Positions 37,636-46,867 of a stretch of DNA of 60,186 nt are shown in pieces; within the stretch, counting starts at the first letter, position 1, and each line of letters opens with the position of its first letter. A program made the position numbers and the translations under genes. The notes beneath the pieces are model-generated. The model made no database searches, was not told the origin of the DNA, and worked only from the letters and a program-made list of their open reading frames with translations. This DNA comes from Bacteroidales bacterium (GTDB lineage: Bacteria > Bacteroidota > Bacteroidia > Bacteroidales > JAUNSR01): the NCBI GenBank assembly GCA_030539115.1, contig JAUNSR010000020.1, positions 1 to 60,186 on the forward strand, given 5' to 3'.

Positions 37636-39147
37636 TTATGCTTCTCCTTTTACAGCATACTTAGAGAGACAAGTATCTCTCATATCTCCGCTCTTATTAA
37701 ATTGATTATGGAAAGCAAATGCAGCATTCAAATCATGAGGCGTGTGATTATTGCTTTCTGTTAGCTTAAGATATTCTCTAAGAAGTTGTTTGTATTCAGG
37801 ATTAACACAATTCTCAATTATCAATTCAGCTTTCTGACGAGGAGACTTGCCTCTTAAGTCAGCTACACCTTGTTCTGTAATCAATACGTCAACAGAATGT
37901 TCTGAATGGTCTACATGAGATACAAATGGAACAATAGCACTAATCTTACCCTCTTTAGCCACTGAAGGACAAGTAAAGATAGAGATATAAGCATTTCTTG
38001 TAAAGTCGCCCGAACCACCAATTCCATTCATCATCTTAGTACCTACAACATGAGTTGAATTGACATTTCCAAAGATATCTGCTTCCAAAGCCGTATTCAT
38101 TGTGATAAGCCCAAGTCTTCTCACAACTTCAGGATTATTGCTAATCTCTCCTGGACGAAGGACAAGTCTTTGTTTATAAAAATCAAGATTTTCAAATACA
38201 TCTTTCATCACTTCATCACTGACAGTCAAAGAGCAAGTGCTGGCAAATTTACATTTCCCTGTTTTCATTAAAGCTACCACTGCATCCTGAACAACTTCGG
38301 TATACATTTCAAAAGGTGGAATATCCGGATTTTTACCCATACAGGCAAGCACGGCATTTGCAATATTTCCCACACCTGATTGAATAGGAAGGAAAGAAGC
38401 AGGTATTCTTCCGGCTTTCATTTCATCAACAAGAAAATTAGTTACATTTTCGCCGATTTTCATTGTTGTTTCCTCAACAGGGGCAAAACCTTTAACACCA
38501 TCAGTATAGTTTGCCTCAACAATACAGGCAATCTTTGCAGGATCAACCTTTAAAACATTGCTTCCTATACGGTCGCTTGGCTTGTAAACCGGTATTTCCT
38601 TACGATAAGGAGGATCCAACGGTTCATATATATCATGAATGCCTTTTATCTCTTTCGGTAGATGGGAATTAAGTTCAATAAGGATGATTTTTGCCAAACG
38701 GGCAAAAGTTGGAACAGCGCCAACGCCTGTACCTAAAGTTATTTCTCCATCTTCTGTTACCTCGGCTGCCTCGATAATAGCAACATCAATTTTTCCAAGA
38801 AAGCCATATCTTACATTTTGAGCCAACTGAGAAAGGTGCATGTCAAAATAATTGATGTCACCTGAATTTATTCCCTTACGGCTGTCTTTATGTGATTGAT
38901 ATGGAGTACGACGGTCAATGGCATTTGCTCTTGCAAGAGCTCCATCAACGCTGTCATTGGTTGAAGCACCGGTAAATACGCTTACTTTAAAAGCTCTTCC
39001 CGCTGCATGTTCTGCCTCCGCTCTTTTAGCCAAAGCCTGAGAGATTACATGAGGTGTTCCGGCTGCAGTAAAACCGCTAAAACCGATTGTGTCGCCATTT
39101 TTTATTAAAAGTGCGGCCTCTTCAGAAGTTAATTTCTTATAAGACAT
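37636..39147 (-). CDS. Acetyl-CoA hydrolase/transferase family protein (succinyl-CoA:acetate CoA-transferase type)
   Basis: 503 aa cytosolic class I CoA-transferase. The N-terminal domain has GDTIGFSGFTAAGTPHVISQ; the C-terminal domain has the conserved IQSGVGNIANAVL loop, the probable catalytic glutamate in MYTEVVQD, and the GIGGSGDFTRNAY and HSVDVLITEQGVADLRG motifs. Length and motifs fit succinyl-CoA:acetate CoA-transferase (AarC/Cat1/ScpC) more than plain acetyl-CoA hydrolase. In Bacteroidota fermenters this exchanges CoA between succinate, acetate and propionate. It is monocistronic. Confidence 0.92.
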   Translation of the reverse strand: MSYKKLTSEEAALLIKNGDTIGFSGFTAAGTPHVISQALAKRAEAEHAAGRAFKVSVFTGASTNDSVDGALARANAIDRRTPYQSHKDSRKGINSGDINYFDMHLSQLAQNVRYGFLGKIDVAIIEAAEVTEDGEITLGTGVGAVPTFARLAKIILIELNSHLPKEIKGIHDIYEPLDPPYRKEIPVYKPSDRIGSNVLKVDPAKIACIVEANYTDGVKGFAPVEETTMKIGENVTNFLVDEMKAGRIPASFLPIQSGVGNIANAVLACMGKNPDIPPFEMYTEVVQDAVVALMKTGKCKFASTCSLTVSDEVMKDVFENLDFYKQRLVLRPGEISNNPEVVRRLGLITMNTALEADIFGNVNSTHVVGTKMMNGIGGSGDFTRNAYISIFTCPSVAKEGKISAIVPFVSHVDHSEHSVDVLITEQGVADLRGKSPRQKAELIIENCVNPEYKQLLREYLKLTESNNHTPHDLNAAFAFHNQFNKSGDMRDTCLSKYAVKGEA

Positions 39148-39226
39148 AATGTGTATTTTTGTATCGATTTAATCAAAATAAAGAGTTTGGAAAAAATCTT
39201 TATTGCAGATTTTCTCTAAACCCTGA

Positions 39227-39234
39227 CAAAGGTA
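39227..39234 (-). promoter_or_regulatory. -7 promoter box of the CoA-transferase gene
   Basis: CAAAGGTA on the plus strand is TACCTTTG on the minus strand, 80 bp before the start codon. A TTTG lies only 15 bp upstream, closer than usual. Confidence 0.6.
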
Positions 39235-39280
39235 GAAATTTAATTTATTCAAAATAAAAACATTAATTATAAATAAGCCT

Positions 39281-39763
39281 TTAATATTTCCTGTTTAGAA
39301 TTTCTGTCATTATTACTGCTTGTTTTAGATTCTCCTTTTTATGTAGCGAGTCACGCAGGGTCTGCATAGATGTATTCTCACTGTTGTCATTATTAATATT
39401 TTTCGAATCCTTTCTTCCTCTGCCTTTGGATTCAATATTATCTGTACAAGCATTTATTCGTCCTCTTTGTGGTGATTGTTTTGATGAGGAAAGACCGGTC
39501 TTCAGCTCTCTTTTTGTGCTTTCTCCTTTATATATATGACCAAAAACATTCACATCATTGCTGCTTTTATTAGATGTTGCAACATTCTTTGGAATATATA
39601 TTTCCTCTTCATCCTCCTCATAATTATCCGCAGCAGCTTTTCTTTTAACTGTCTCTGCCATTGCCCTTTTTTCATCCGCTTTCTTCTTGTTTGAAAAGAA
39701 AATAGCATTTATAGCGCCTATAATAACAACTATTAAAGGAATAAAATCATCAAAATTGTCCAT
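39281..39763 (-). CDS. Small membrane-anchored hypothetical protein
   Basis: 160 aa. One hydrophobic segment (about residues 9-24, LIVVIIGAINAIFFS) is followed by a basic patch (KKKADEKRAMAETVKRK), an acidic patch (EEDEEEIYIP), then a long polar, low-complexity and probably disordered stretch. The extreme C-terminus, LKQAVIMTEILNRKY, is a conserved ending in small Bacteroidota proteins of this type. Function unknown. Its start is close to the end of the upstream TonB-dependent receptor gene (39897), with a terminator between them. Confidence 0.75.
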   Translation of the reverse strand: MDNFDDFIPLIVVIIGAINAIFFSNKKKADEKRAMAETVKRKAAADNYEEDEEEIYIPKNVATSNKSSNDVNVFGHIYKGESTKRELKTGLSSSKQSPQRGRINACTDNIESKGRGRKDSKNINNDNSENTSMQTLRDSLHKKENLKQAVIMTEILNRKY

Positions 39764-39833
39764 AGCATATTAATTATCATTTCTTTTTCATGCCCAATTT
39801 ATAAAATATATTCAATATAATCATAAAAAAGAT

Positions 39834-39871
39834 GGAGAGACAGCATTTTAAACATAAAATGCTGTCTCTCC
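39834..39871 (-). terminator. Terminator of the outer-membrane beta-barrel gene
   Basis: A 17-bp perfect stem (39834-39850 with 39855-39871) with a 4-nt loop; on the minus strand followed by ATCTTTTTTATG. Confidence 0.92.
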
Positions 39872-39896
39872 ACTAAAAATAATAATTATTTATACA

Positions 39897-42311
39897 CTAA
39901 TAATCCATCATTTCTGAATCCATAGAATTATCATTCTTCTGATTTTTCTTTTTAGAACTCTTCATATTACCAAAATTATATGTAAGGCTAATTCCTATCT
40001 GAGTTCCTCCCCATTTATTGATACTTGTCTGAGTGAAATTTTCACCAAACCGATAAGATTTCATCTCTCTTGAATTAAGAATATCTCTTCCTGTAATAGC
40101 AACAGACAATTTTTTGTCCATAAAGCTTTTTCTTAATCCGAAATCAAGCCAATAGCGTGAAAAATCTTTCCCTTGAGCTGTTTTTTGCTCTGAAGAATAG
40201 TTGCCTGTTAGCTGCAAACTCATACTCCAAGGCAATAAAACATTTGCAATCATCCTTCCATCCCATGAAAATGAGTTTGTACCCTTATAATCATAGTCTT
40301 TAAATGTAAAACCGTCCAATTTTGAATAATAAAGATTTACGGTCGTTGTCAAATCAAGGAATTTGAAGAGCTTGTTTTTGCCAACCAATTCAAGACCTCC
40401 TTGTTGTGAATTTGTTACATTTTCGAAAGTTGAATACAAAATGTTATCCTGCATATAACTTACTGTCTGGATAACATCGCTTGAACTTTTGTAGTAAATA
40501 GAGGCTGATAAAGTGTGAGCCTCCCACATCTTCATATAATTCAGCTCAAGAGAGTTTGTAAACTCCGGTTGAAGGAATGGATTTCCAAAAGAAATATTTG
40601 TAGAGTCGGTAAGATTTATAAAAGAATTCAACTTTCTTCCTCTCGGACGGTTAATCCTTCTTGTATAGTTAAGCTGCAGCTGATTTTGATTTGGGAGTTC
40701 ATAAGAGATAAATGCGCTTGGGAAAAGGTTGAAGTAATCTCTTTTTACCGCGTCTTGATTTTCATCAGTATATTTTCCAAGTGATTCGGTAGTATAGTCG
40801 GTATATTCACCTCTTAAACCGGCTTGATATGATAATTTGCCACTGTTTCCGGAGATTGTGCCATATACAGCATTTATATTTTCATCGTAAGTAAAGGTAT
40901 TATAAAGAGATGTTTCCTCGATCTTTTTCTCCGGGTCAACCCATGTCATTGATCCTGAATTGCTCTTGTTAAAATTCCCTTGATAACCTACGTTTAATCT
41001 AAGCCACTCATTAAACATATTTGCGTAGTCGGCTTTAACCTCCCATCTTTTATTCTTGCCAGGACCATCTTGCAATTGATAATATGTAGTGTCTGTATAA
41101 TTTTGAAGATAAACCGATGTTCCACCTCTGTCCATATAATCATATTCTGCAGAAAGCCTTAAATCATGATCCTTGGCAAAGGTATGAATATAGTCTGCTG
41201 TGCCTGAATACATAGAATGGTCATTTGATGACTTTGTTACCCTGTTATAACTGTTTGTCAACAGATTATTTGTATATGTGTTATAGTCAGCCGTATTGTT
41301 GCTCTCTCCTTTGCCTGACATAATATTGGCGCCTAAAGAAAAAGCATCATTCTTTGTCATGTTATAAGTTACACCTGCTCTTGTAAAAAGACCTCTCATA
41401 CCTCTGTCACCATCACCATCTTGAATAAGAAGAATTTCATCACCGGATTTGTTTGTAGATTCTCTTTCAGAATCGGTGCTTGAATCCATTTTAAATCTTC
41501 TATAACCAATATTTGCAAAAGCCTCAATCTTGTTGTAATTGATATTTATATTTCCGCTTGCTCCATAACCGCCCTGAGAGTTTCCCTCAAGAGAAACACC
41601 TCCATAATAGCCTGTTTTCTTTTCTTTCTTTAAAACAATATTGATTATTCCGGCTGACCCTTCAGAGCTGAACCTTGCAGAGGGATTAGTAATAAGCTCT
41701 ACACTCTCAATAGATTCTGCCGGGAGTTGTTCAAGAATTTGGGCGCTGTTGTCTTCAGATATTCCCGAGGGTTTACCGTTAATCCAAATAGTTACTCCGC
41801 TGTTGTTCCTTAGAGAAACATTTCCCTCACTGTCAACACTGACAGATGGAATGTTTGCCAAAGCATCTGAGGCTGAACCTCCGGCGCTGGCAATGTTTTG
41901 ATCTACACTAAATACTTTTTTGTCAACTTCAAAACGCATTTGTGATTTTTGACCTGTCACTTGCACCTCTTTCAACTGTTTTGAGTCCTCTTTAAGTGAT
42001 ATTCTTCCCAGATTCAAGTCTTTCTTTTTGTCTGTTATTCCTATTGGAACTATTAGTGTTGTATAACCTACATAAGAGATTTTAAGCTCATAATTTCCTT
42101 TAGAAAGATCTTTTATGGTGAATTCACCCTCCAAATTAGAAGTTATTCCTTTTTCCATTTTGTCACTGCCCTCTTTGAAGACGGCAACATTTACAAACTC
42201 AAGCGGCGTTTTTGATTTAGAATCTACTACAATACCCTCTACGCTTTGCCCCATTACTCCTATTGCGGCAAAAAACATTGCCAATAGTGGAGCCAACCAT
42301 TTATTTCCCAT
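39897..42311 (-). CDS. TonB-dependent receptor / outer membrane beta-barrel family protein
   Basis: 804 aa. Signal peptide to about residue 21, then a CarboxypepD_reg-like domain (about 22-110, VEGIVVDSKSKTPLEFVNVA), a plug (about 120-235, with GSASDALANIPSVSVDSEGN, ILEQLPAESIESVELITNPS and GSAGIINIVLKK) and a large barrel of the OMP_b-brl_3 type ending in GISLTYNFG. The last 25 residues are a polar tail (KSSKKKNQKNDNSMDSEM), which is unusual because barrels normally end on an aromatic residue. It has no SusD or lipoprotein partner. Ligand unknown. Confidence 0.92.
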   Translation of the reverse strand: MGNKWLAPLLAMFFAAIGVMGQSVEGIVVDSKSKTPLEFVNVAVFKEGSDKMEKGITSNLEGEFTIKDLSKGNYELKISYVGYTTLIVPIGITDKKKDLNLGRISLKEDSKQLKEVQVTGQKSQMRFEVDKKVFSVDQNIASAGGSASDALANIPSVSVDSEGNVSLRNNSGVTIWINGKPSGISEDNSAQILEQLPAESIESVELITNPSARFSSEGSAGIINIVLKKEKKTGYYGGVSLEGNSQGGYGASGNININYNKIEAFANIGYRRFKMDSSTDSERESTNKSGDEILLIQDGDGDRGMRGLFTRAGVTYNMTKNDAFSLGANIMSGKGESNNTADYNTYTNNLLTNSYNRVTKSSNDHSMYSGTADYIHTFAKDHDLRLSAEYDYMDRGGTSVYLQNYTDTTYYQLQDGPGKNKRWEVKADYANMFNEWLRLNVGYQGNFNKSNSGSMTWVDPEKKIEETSLYNTFTYDENINAVYGTISGNSGKLSYQAGLRGEYTDYTTESLGKYTDENQDAVKRDYFNLFPSAFISYELPNQNQLQLNYTRRINRPRGRKLNSFINLTDSTNISFGNPFLQPEFTNSLELNYMKMWEAHTLSASIYYKSSSDVIQTVSYMQDNILYSTFENVTNSQQGGLELVGKNKLFKFLDLTTTVNLYYSKLDGFTFKDYDYKGTNSFSWDGRMIANVLLPWSMSLQLTGNYSSEQKTAQGKDFSRYWLDFGLRKSFMDKKLSVAITGRDILNSREMKSYRFGENFTQTSINKWGGTQIGISLTYNFGNMKSSKKKNQKNDNSMDSEMMDY

Positions 42312-42417
42312 TTCCTCTATTTATAATATATTTATAACAGTCAATGTATTTATGACAGCAAAATATAAACATGGTTTAATTTGATTTTAAAAGTTGCAGT
42401 TAATAAATGTTTAAAAA

Positions 42418-42451
42418 ATATCCCCGACTATTTAATAATAATCGGGGATAT
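42418..42451 (-). terminator. Terminator of gyrB
   Basis: A 10-bp perfect stem (42418-42427 with 42442-42451), ATATCCCCGA against TCGGGGATAT. On the minus strand followed by TTTTTTAAAC. Confidence 0.85.
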
Positions 42452-42485
42452 CTATACTGTAACATCTGTTTTAAATGTTTATGTG

Positions 42486-44438
42486 TTATGCATCAATGTT
42501 TGCATAAGTTGCGTTTGACTCGATAAATGCACGGCGAGGTTCAACATCCTCACCCATAAGCATGGCAAAGATATGATCAGCTTCGGCTGCATTTTCGATT
42601 GTTACCTGACGAAGAGTTCTATGCTCAGGGTCCATTGTAGTTTCCCAAAGCTGCTGAGCGTTCATTTCACCGAGACCTTTATATCGTTGAGTATGGATTG
42701 CATTTTCATTACCGCCGCCATATTTCATGATAAAGGCCTGACGCTGCTGATCAGTCCAGCAATATTCTTCAATCTTGCCTTTTTTGCATAAATACAAAGG
42801 AGGAGTGGCAATATAAACAAAACCTTGTTCAATAAGAGGTTTCATATAGCGGAAGAAGAAAGTAAGCAAAAGTGTTGCAATGTGACTTCCGTCGACATCG
42901 GCATCGGTCATGATAATAACCTTGTGATAGCGCACTTTCTCGATGTTCAACTGTTTTGCATCCTCTTCTGTGCCGATATGAACGCCAAAAGCAGTAAACA
43001 TATTTCTAATCTCCTCACTATCCATGACACGATGAATCATAGCTTTTTCAACGTTCATGATTTTACCTCTCAATGGAAGTATAGCTTGGAAGTTTCTATG
43101 GCGTCCCTGCTTTGCAGTACCACCCGCAGAATCTCCCTCGACAAGGAATATCTCACATTCTTCAGGATTACGGGAAGAACAATCGGCTAACTTGCCCGGA
43201 AGTCCGCCTCCTGACATAGGAGATTTACGTTGTACAAGTTCTCTTGCCTTTCTTGCCGCAAAGCGCGCTGTAGCAGCAAGAACAACTTTGTCGACAATGG
43301 CACGGGCTTGTTTTGGATTCTCCTCGAGATAATGAGACAGAGCCTCACCTACAGCTTGATCTACCGCACCGGTAACCTCGTTGTTGCCAAGTTTTGTCTT
43401 TGTCTGTCCCTCGAATTGAGGTTCCTGAACCTTAACAGAAATAACCGCTGTGAGTCCCTCTCTGAAGTCATCACCACTGATGTCCACCTTAACTTTGTCA
43501 AGAAGTTTCGAATCCTCAGCATATTTTTTCAGGGTGCGGGTTAGAGCTCGTCTAAAACCTGCTACATGAGTACCACCCTCTATAGTGTGAATATTATTTA
43601 CGTAAGAGAAAAGATTTTCGTTGTAAGAGGTATTATAAGTCATGGCAACTTCTACCGGCACGCCGCCTTTTTCTGTGGAAATATGAATGACATCCTCTAT
43701 TAGATGTTCTCTTGAAGAATCAATGTATTTAACAAATTCCTTAAGCCCTTCTGTAGAATAGAAAATATCCTGCTTGTAGCTGCCATCCTCTTTAATCTCT
43801 CTCTTATCTGTAAGAGTAAGGTGTATTCCTGCGTTTAGGAATGCAAGGTCACGAAGTCTTGCCGCAAGAATATCATATTTATATTCTGTTGTAATAAAAA
43901 TTGAATCATCAGGACGGAAAATAATTGTCGTCCCATTTTCATTGGTCTCACCAATTACCTCCACATCATGAAGTGGCTTTCCGCAGGAAAACTCCTGCAT
44001 GTAAACCTTGTTGTTTCTTCTTACCTCAGCTCTCATATATGTTGAAAGAGCATTCACACAAGAAACACCCACACCGTGAAGACCGCCTGAAACTTTATAA
44101 GAACCTTTGTCAAATTTACCACCTGCATGTAAAACAGTCAGAACAACTTCAAGAGCTGACTTTCCCTCCTTTTCATGAATATCGACAGGAATACCACGAC
44201 CGTTATCTACAACTTTTATTGAATCATCTTCATTTATTGTAACTTCGATATGAGTAGCATAACCGGCTAATGCCTCATCGATTGAGTTATCTACAACCTC
44301 ATATACCAAATGATGAAGTCCTTTTTCACCTATATCTCCGATATACATGGCAGGACGCTTTCTAACTGCCTCCAACCCTTCCAATACCTGAATACTGTCG
44401 GCTGAATATGACTTGTTATCTTTTAATTCTTCTGACAT
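42486..44438 (-). CDS. gyrB: DNA gyrase subunit B
   Basis: 650 aa ATPase subunit of gyrase, which adds negative supercoils. GHKL domain: VLEGLEAVRKRPAMYIGDIG, DNSIDEALAGYAT, GRGIPVDIHEKEGKSALEVV and GGLHGVGVSCVNALS. Second domain with QTKTKLGNNEV; TOPRIM with EGDSAGGTAKQGRHRNFQAI and DADVDGSHIATLLLTFFFR; C-terminal QRYKGLGEMNAQQLWETTMD. The intact QRYKGLGEMN and EGDSAGG motifs mark GyrB against ParE. The length (650 aa) is the short GyrB form without the extra insert of E. coli. It is monocistronic, with a -7 box at 44494-44501. Confidence 0.96.
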   Translation of the reverse strand: MSEELKDNKSYSADSIQVLEGLEAVRKRPAMYIGDIGEKGLHHLVYEVVDNSIDEALAGYATHIEVTINEDDSIKVVDNGRGIPVDIHEKEGKSALEVVLTVLHAGGKFDKGSYKVSGGLHGVGVSCVNALSTYMRAEVRRNNKVYMQEFSCGKPLHDVEVIGETNENGTTIIFRPDDSIFITTEYKYDILAARLRDLAFLNAGIHLTLTDKREIKEDGSYKQDIFYSTEGLKEFVKYIDSSREHLIEDVIHISTEKGGVPVEVAMTYNTSYNENLFSYVNNIHTIEGGTHVAGFRRALTRTLKKYAEDSKLLDKVKVDISGDDFREGLTAVISVKVQEPQFEGQTKTKLGNNEVTGAVDQAVGEALSHYLEENPKQARAIVDKVVLAATARFAARKARELVQRKSPMSGGGLPGKLADCSSRNPEECEIFLVEGDSAGGTAKQGRHRNFQAILPLRGKIMNVEKAMIHRVMDSEEIRNMFTAFGVHIGTEEDAKQLNIEKVRYHKVIIMTDADVDGSHIATLLLTFFFRYMKPLIEQGFVYIATPPLYLCKKGKIEEYCWTDQQRQAFIMKYGGGNENAIHTQRYKGLGEMNAQQLWETTMDPEHRTLRQVTIENAAEADHIFAMLMGEDVEPRRAFIESNATYANIDA

Positions 44439-44493
44439 ATTTAATGCTTTTTAAATCGATATCTACTGCGGAAATTTATCCCGCCTAAACGTA

Positions 44494-44501
44494 CAAATAT
44501 A
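44494..44501 (-). promoter_or_regulatory. -7 promoter box of gyrB
   Basis: CAAATATA on the plus strand reads TATATTTG on the minus strand, 56 bp before the start. No clear -33 element. Confidence 0.6.
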
Positions 44502-44544
44502 ACGAAAATTTACGAGTCTTGCGAGTTTAAAGAGTCAAGAAATA

Positions 44545-44581
44545 AAAAAGGACGTCACACCCGAAGCGTGACGTCCTTTTT
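44545..44581 (-). terminator. Terminator of the tRNA-Glu - rpsT - tRNA-Glu unit
   Basis: A 14-bp perfect stem (44545-44558 with 44568-44581), AAAAAGGACGTCAC against GTGACGTCCTTTTT, begins 3 bp after the distal tRNA. Confidence 0.92.
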
Positions 44582-44583
44582 CG

Positions 44584-44655
44584 TAGTCCATAGGGGAATC
44601 GAACCCCTCTTTCCAGAATGAAAATCTGATGTCCTAACCGATAGACGAATGGACC
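44584..44655 (-). tRNA. tRNA-Glu (anticodon TTC), distal copy
   Basis: 72 nt. Acceptor GGTCCAT/ATGGACT (last pair G:T), anticodon loop TTTTCAT giving TTC, T arm AGGGG-TTCGATT-CCCCT. Sequence identical to the copy at 44962-45033. CCA not encoded. Confidence 0.95.
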
Positions 44656-44671
44656 GCATTTATGATGCTGA

Positions 44672-44926
44672 TTAAGCCATCTTGTTAATATGCAAAGCTA
44701 ACTTAGATTTCAAGTTATTTGCTTTGTTCTTATGGATAATGTTCTTTTTAGCCAATTTATCCAACATGCTGCTTACAGTTGCATACAATGTTACAGCTTC
44801 TTCCTTGTTAGTAAGGGCACGCAATTTGCGAACTGCATTACGAGCAGTCTTTCCATAATATCTGTTGCGCAGATTTTTGGTTTGCGTTTGTCTGATTCTT
44901 TTAATAGATGATTTGTGATTTGCCAT
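44672..44926 (-). CDS. rpsT: 30S ribosomal protein S20
   Basis: 84 aa, lysine/arginine-rich, all-helical. It opens [20 protein letters not shown], with the S20 core [17 protein letters not shown] and the end [20 protein letters not shown]. It binds 16S rRNA early in 30S assembly. It lies between two identical tRNA-Glu genes, 16 and 35 bp away, on the same strand, with a single promoter upstream and a single terminator downstream. Confidence 0.96.
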   Translation of the reverse strand: MANHKSSIKRIRQTQTKNLRNRYYGKTARNAVRKLRALTNKEEAVTLYATVSSMLDKLAKKNIIHKNKANNLKSKLALHINKMA

Positions 44927-44961
44927 TTCGACTAATCTTTTTTTTAATTTTTTATTATTCG

Positions 44962-45033
44962 TAGTCCATAGGGGAATCGAACCCCTCTTTCCAGAATGAA
45001 AATCTGATGTCCTAACCGATAGACGAATGGACC
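44962..45033 (-). tRNA. tRNA-Glu (anticodon TTC), proximal copy
   Basis: 72 nt, identical to the copy at 44584-44655, with a few flanking bases also identical. It is first in the transcript that contains rpsT. Confidence 0.95.
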
Positions 45034-45102
45034 GTTAGGTTGCTTCGGTGCCGATCAAGCTTGAAATTCTCTTTACAGAGACAGATTTCCCGATTGCGAG
45101 TG

Positions 45103-45134
45103 CAAATATAGGTGGTGTTTCCGAATTGACAAAA
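45103..45134 (-). promoter_or_regulatory. Promoter of the tRNA-Glu - rpsT - tRNA-Glu unit
   Basis: Read on the minus strand: TTTTG (45134-45130), 19 bp, TATATTTG (45110-45103). The best-formed promoter of the window. Confidence 0.8.
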
Positions 45135-45229
45135 TAATTCTACAAAAAAAACAGTTAAAATGCGTTTAATGCCTTTTTTTGACCATTTTAGCTTTAATAT
45201 TCTGCCGTTTTGCTATATCACTTATCTAT

Positions 45230-45631
45230 TTATTTGCCTTTTCGTTCAATTTTGTTCAAACGAATCTCAAGAGCCTTTACTGATATTGTTATTTCCTGAA
45301 TAGAGACTCCAAGAGATGAAATCAAAGAAAACATTCCTAACCCGAAAATGTAAACCGCTATGGTATGCATCCCGATATATACCATAAACATTGTCACCAC
45401 ACATAAAAATAAGCTCACAATGCCCAATACCTGCATAAGACGGATTAAATAAAGTCTCTTCCTTAAATTGCTGATTTGCGCCTTCAGCTCGTCCGAAGGC
45501 TCTCTCTCGTAATCCTGAGCCAAATTCCTTACCAATTGTGCATAAGAGATAAAGCGGTTTGTGTAGGCAAGCATTATAAGCGATACAGCAGAGAACAGTA
45601 ATGATGGTGTTGTAAGTGTCAATTCTTCCAT
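45230..45631 (-). CDS. DUF2721 domain-containing membrane protein
   Basis: 133 aa with three hydrophobic segments (about 8-24, 64-83, 88-110). It matches DUF2721: LLFSAVSLIMLAYTNRF, then a polar arginine-rich loop (ISNLRKRLYLIRLMQVLGIV) and a C-terminal helix ending EIRLNKIERKGK. Function unknown. It lies divergent from recO. Confidence 0.85.
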   Translation of the reverse strand: MEELTLTTPSLLFSAVSLIMLAYTNRFISYAQLVRNLAQDYEREPSDELKAQISNLRKRLYLIRLMQVLGIVSLFLCVVTMFMVYIGMHTIAVYIFGLGMFSLISSLGVSIQEITISVKALEIRLNKIERKGK

Positions 45632-45858
45632 ATTCTTTTATTATATTTTTTATGTTGATGCTTTATATCATTTTTTTCTCTTTTAAAAGCGGTTTTTTAG
45701 TATTTTTATTCCTATAATCTCTCTTTTAGAGGTTGTGATTCTTGTAATTATATCCTATTAAAAAGATTATTTTTTTGCGAAAGTATAATATCTTTTTCTT
45801 TATAGGCTATTTTGTAAGAGTGTTTAATGTTTTACTCTTATTTGTAACAAATAATTTT

Positions 45859-46584
45859 ATGGGTCAAAAATGTACAGGTATTGTCCTTTCTGTCTTTCCT
45901 TACAACGACAAGACATATTTCGTTCACATTTACAGTGATTTGTTTGGCAGGGTTACTTATAAGATACCCGCCTCAAAATCCAAAAAAGCTAATGTCAGGA
46001 GGTCCCTCTTTATGCCTTTTTCTGTCTTGGAAATGGAGGTGGAGCATATCCCCGGCAGAGACATACAAAAGATTATTGAAGTCTCTCCTTTTTCAATTAA
46101 ACATTCACTGCTTACCGACCCGGTGAAAAGTGCTCTTGCCATGTTCCTGGCTGAGGTGCTTTCCAAAACTATAAGGGAGCAGGAGCAGAACCTTCCTTTG
46201 TTTAATTTTATCAACGATTCCATTGAGCTGCTTCAGCTTACTGACAGCGGGGTGGCAAATTTCCATATTCTTTTTCTTACTTCACTCTCCAAATATCTTG
46301 GGTTTATGATTAATTCTGAGACATACAAAATCAACTATATGCTTGATATGATTGAGGGGGAGTTTGTAATTAATGCCCCTATGCATCCATACTATCTCGA
46401 TAAGAATAATTCGCGGTTGATATTTAATGTTTTAAATATGAATTTCTCAAATATGGACACCTACAAATTCAGCCGTACTCAAAGAAATCTTATTCTTGAT
46501 CAACTTCTGTATTTCTTTAAACTCCACATACCTGATCTCAAAGAAATAAAATCCTTAAACGTTCTTAAAGAGCTTTTTATTTGA
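45859..46584 (+). CDS. recO: DNA repair protein RecO
   Basis: 241 aa, acts with RecF and RecR to load RecA on gapped DNA. Residues about 1-80 form the OB fold (KCTGIVLSVFPYNDKTYFVH, FGRVTYKIPASKSKKAN), followed by a helical region (ALAMFLAEVLSKTIREQEQN). The zinc-cysteine cluster of many RecO proteins is absent, as is common in Bacteroidota. The frame is open upstream to 45775, but the ATG at 45859 (MGQKCTGIVLS) gives the family start. Confidence 0.88.
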   Translation: MGQKCTGIVLSVFPYNDKTYFVHIYSDLFGRVTYKIPASKSKKANVRRSLFMPFSVLEMEVEHIPGRDIQKIIEVSPFSIKHSLLTDPVKSALAMFLAEVLSKTIREQEQNLPLFNFINDSIELLQLTDSGVANFHILFLTSLSKYLGFMINSETYKINYMLDMIEGEFVINAPMHPYYLDKNNSRLIFNVLNMNFSNMDTYKFSRTQRNLILDQLLYFFKLHIPDLKEIKSLNVLKELFI

Positions 46585-46867
46585 TTTTTTTTAAACATAG
46601 GTTGTTGTCATAAACATTTTTAAGACTTTCTTACTTATTACTATAAATGAGGATTGATGAACAAAGTTGTTGTATTCTTCTATATTTTTATTTAAATTGC
46701 TTAATATTTGAAATAATACATGATTTTTGAGGTCATTATCAAGTTTATTAATGGTTTTGGCCGGTTGCATAAGCATTTATTTAATATTGCAATTCTATTT
46801 CTTCATTGCTAAAAAGTCCGGATAAACATATAGTGACTTTATATATAACATTTAAATTTATTTTAAA

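Noticed and set aside
46591..46776. 61-aa minus-strand open frame after recO
   Set aside because: AT-rich, no family, no promoter, and composition unlike neighbouring genes.
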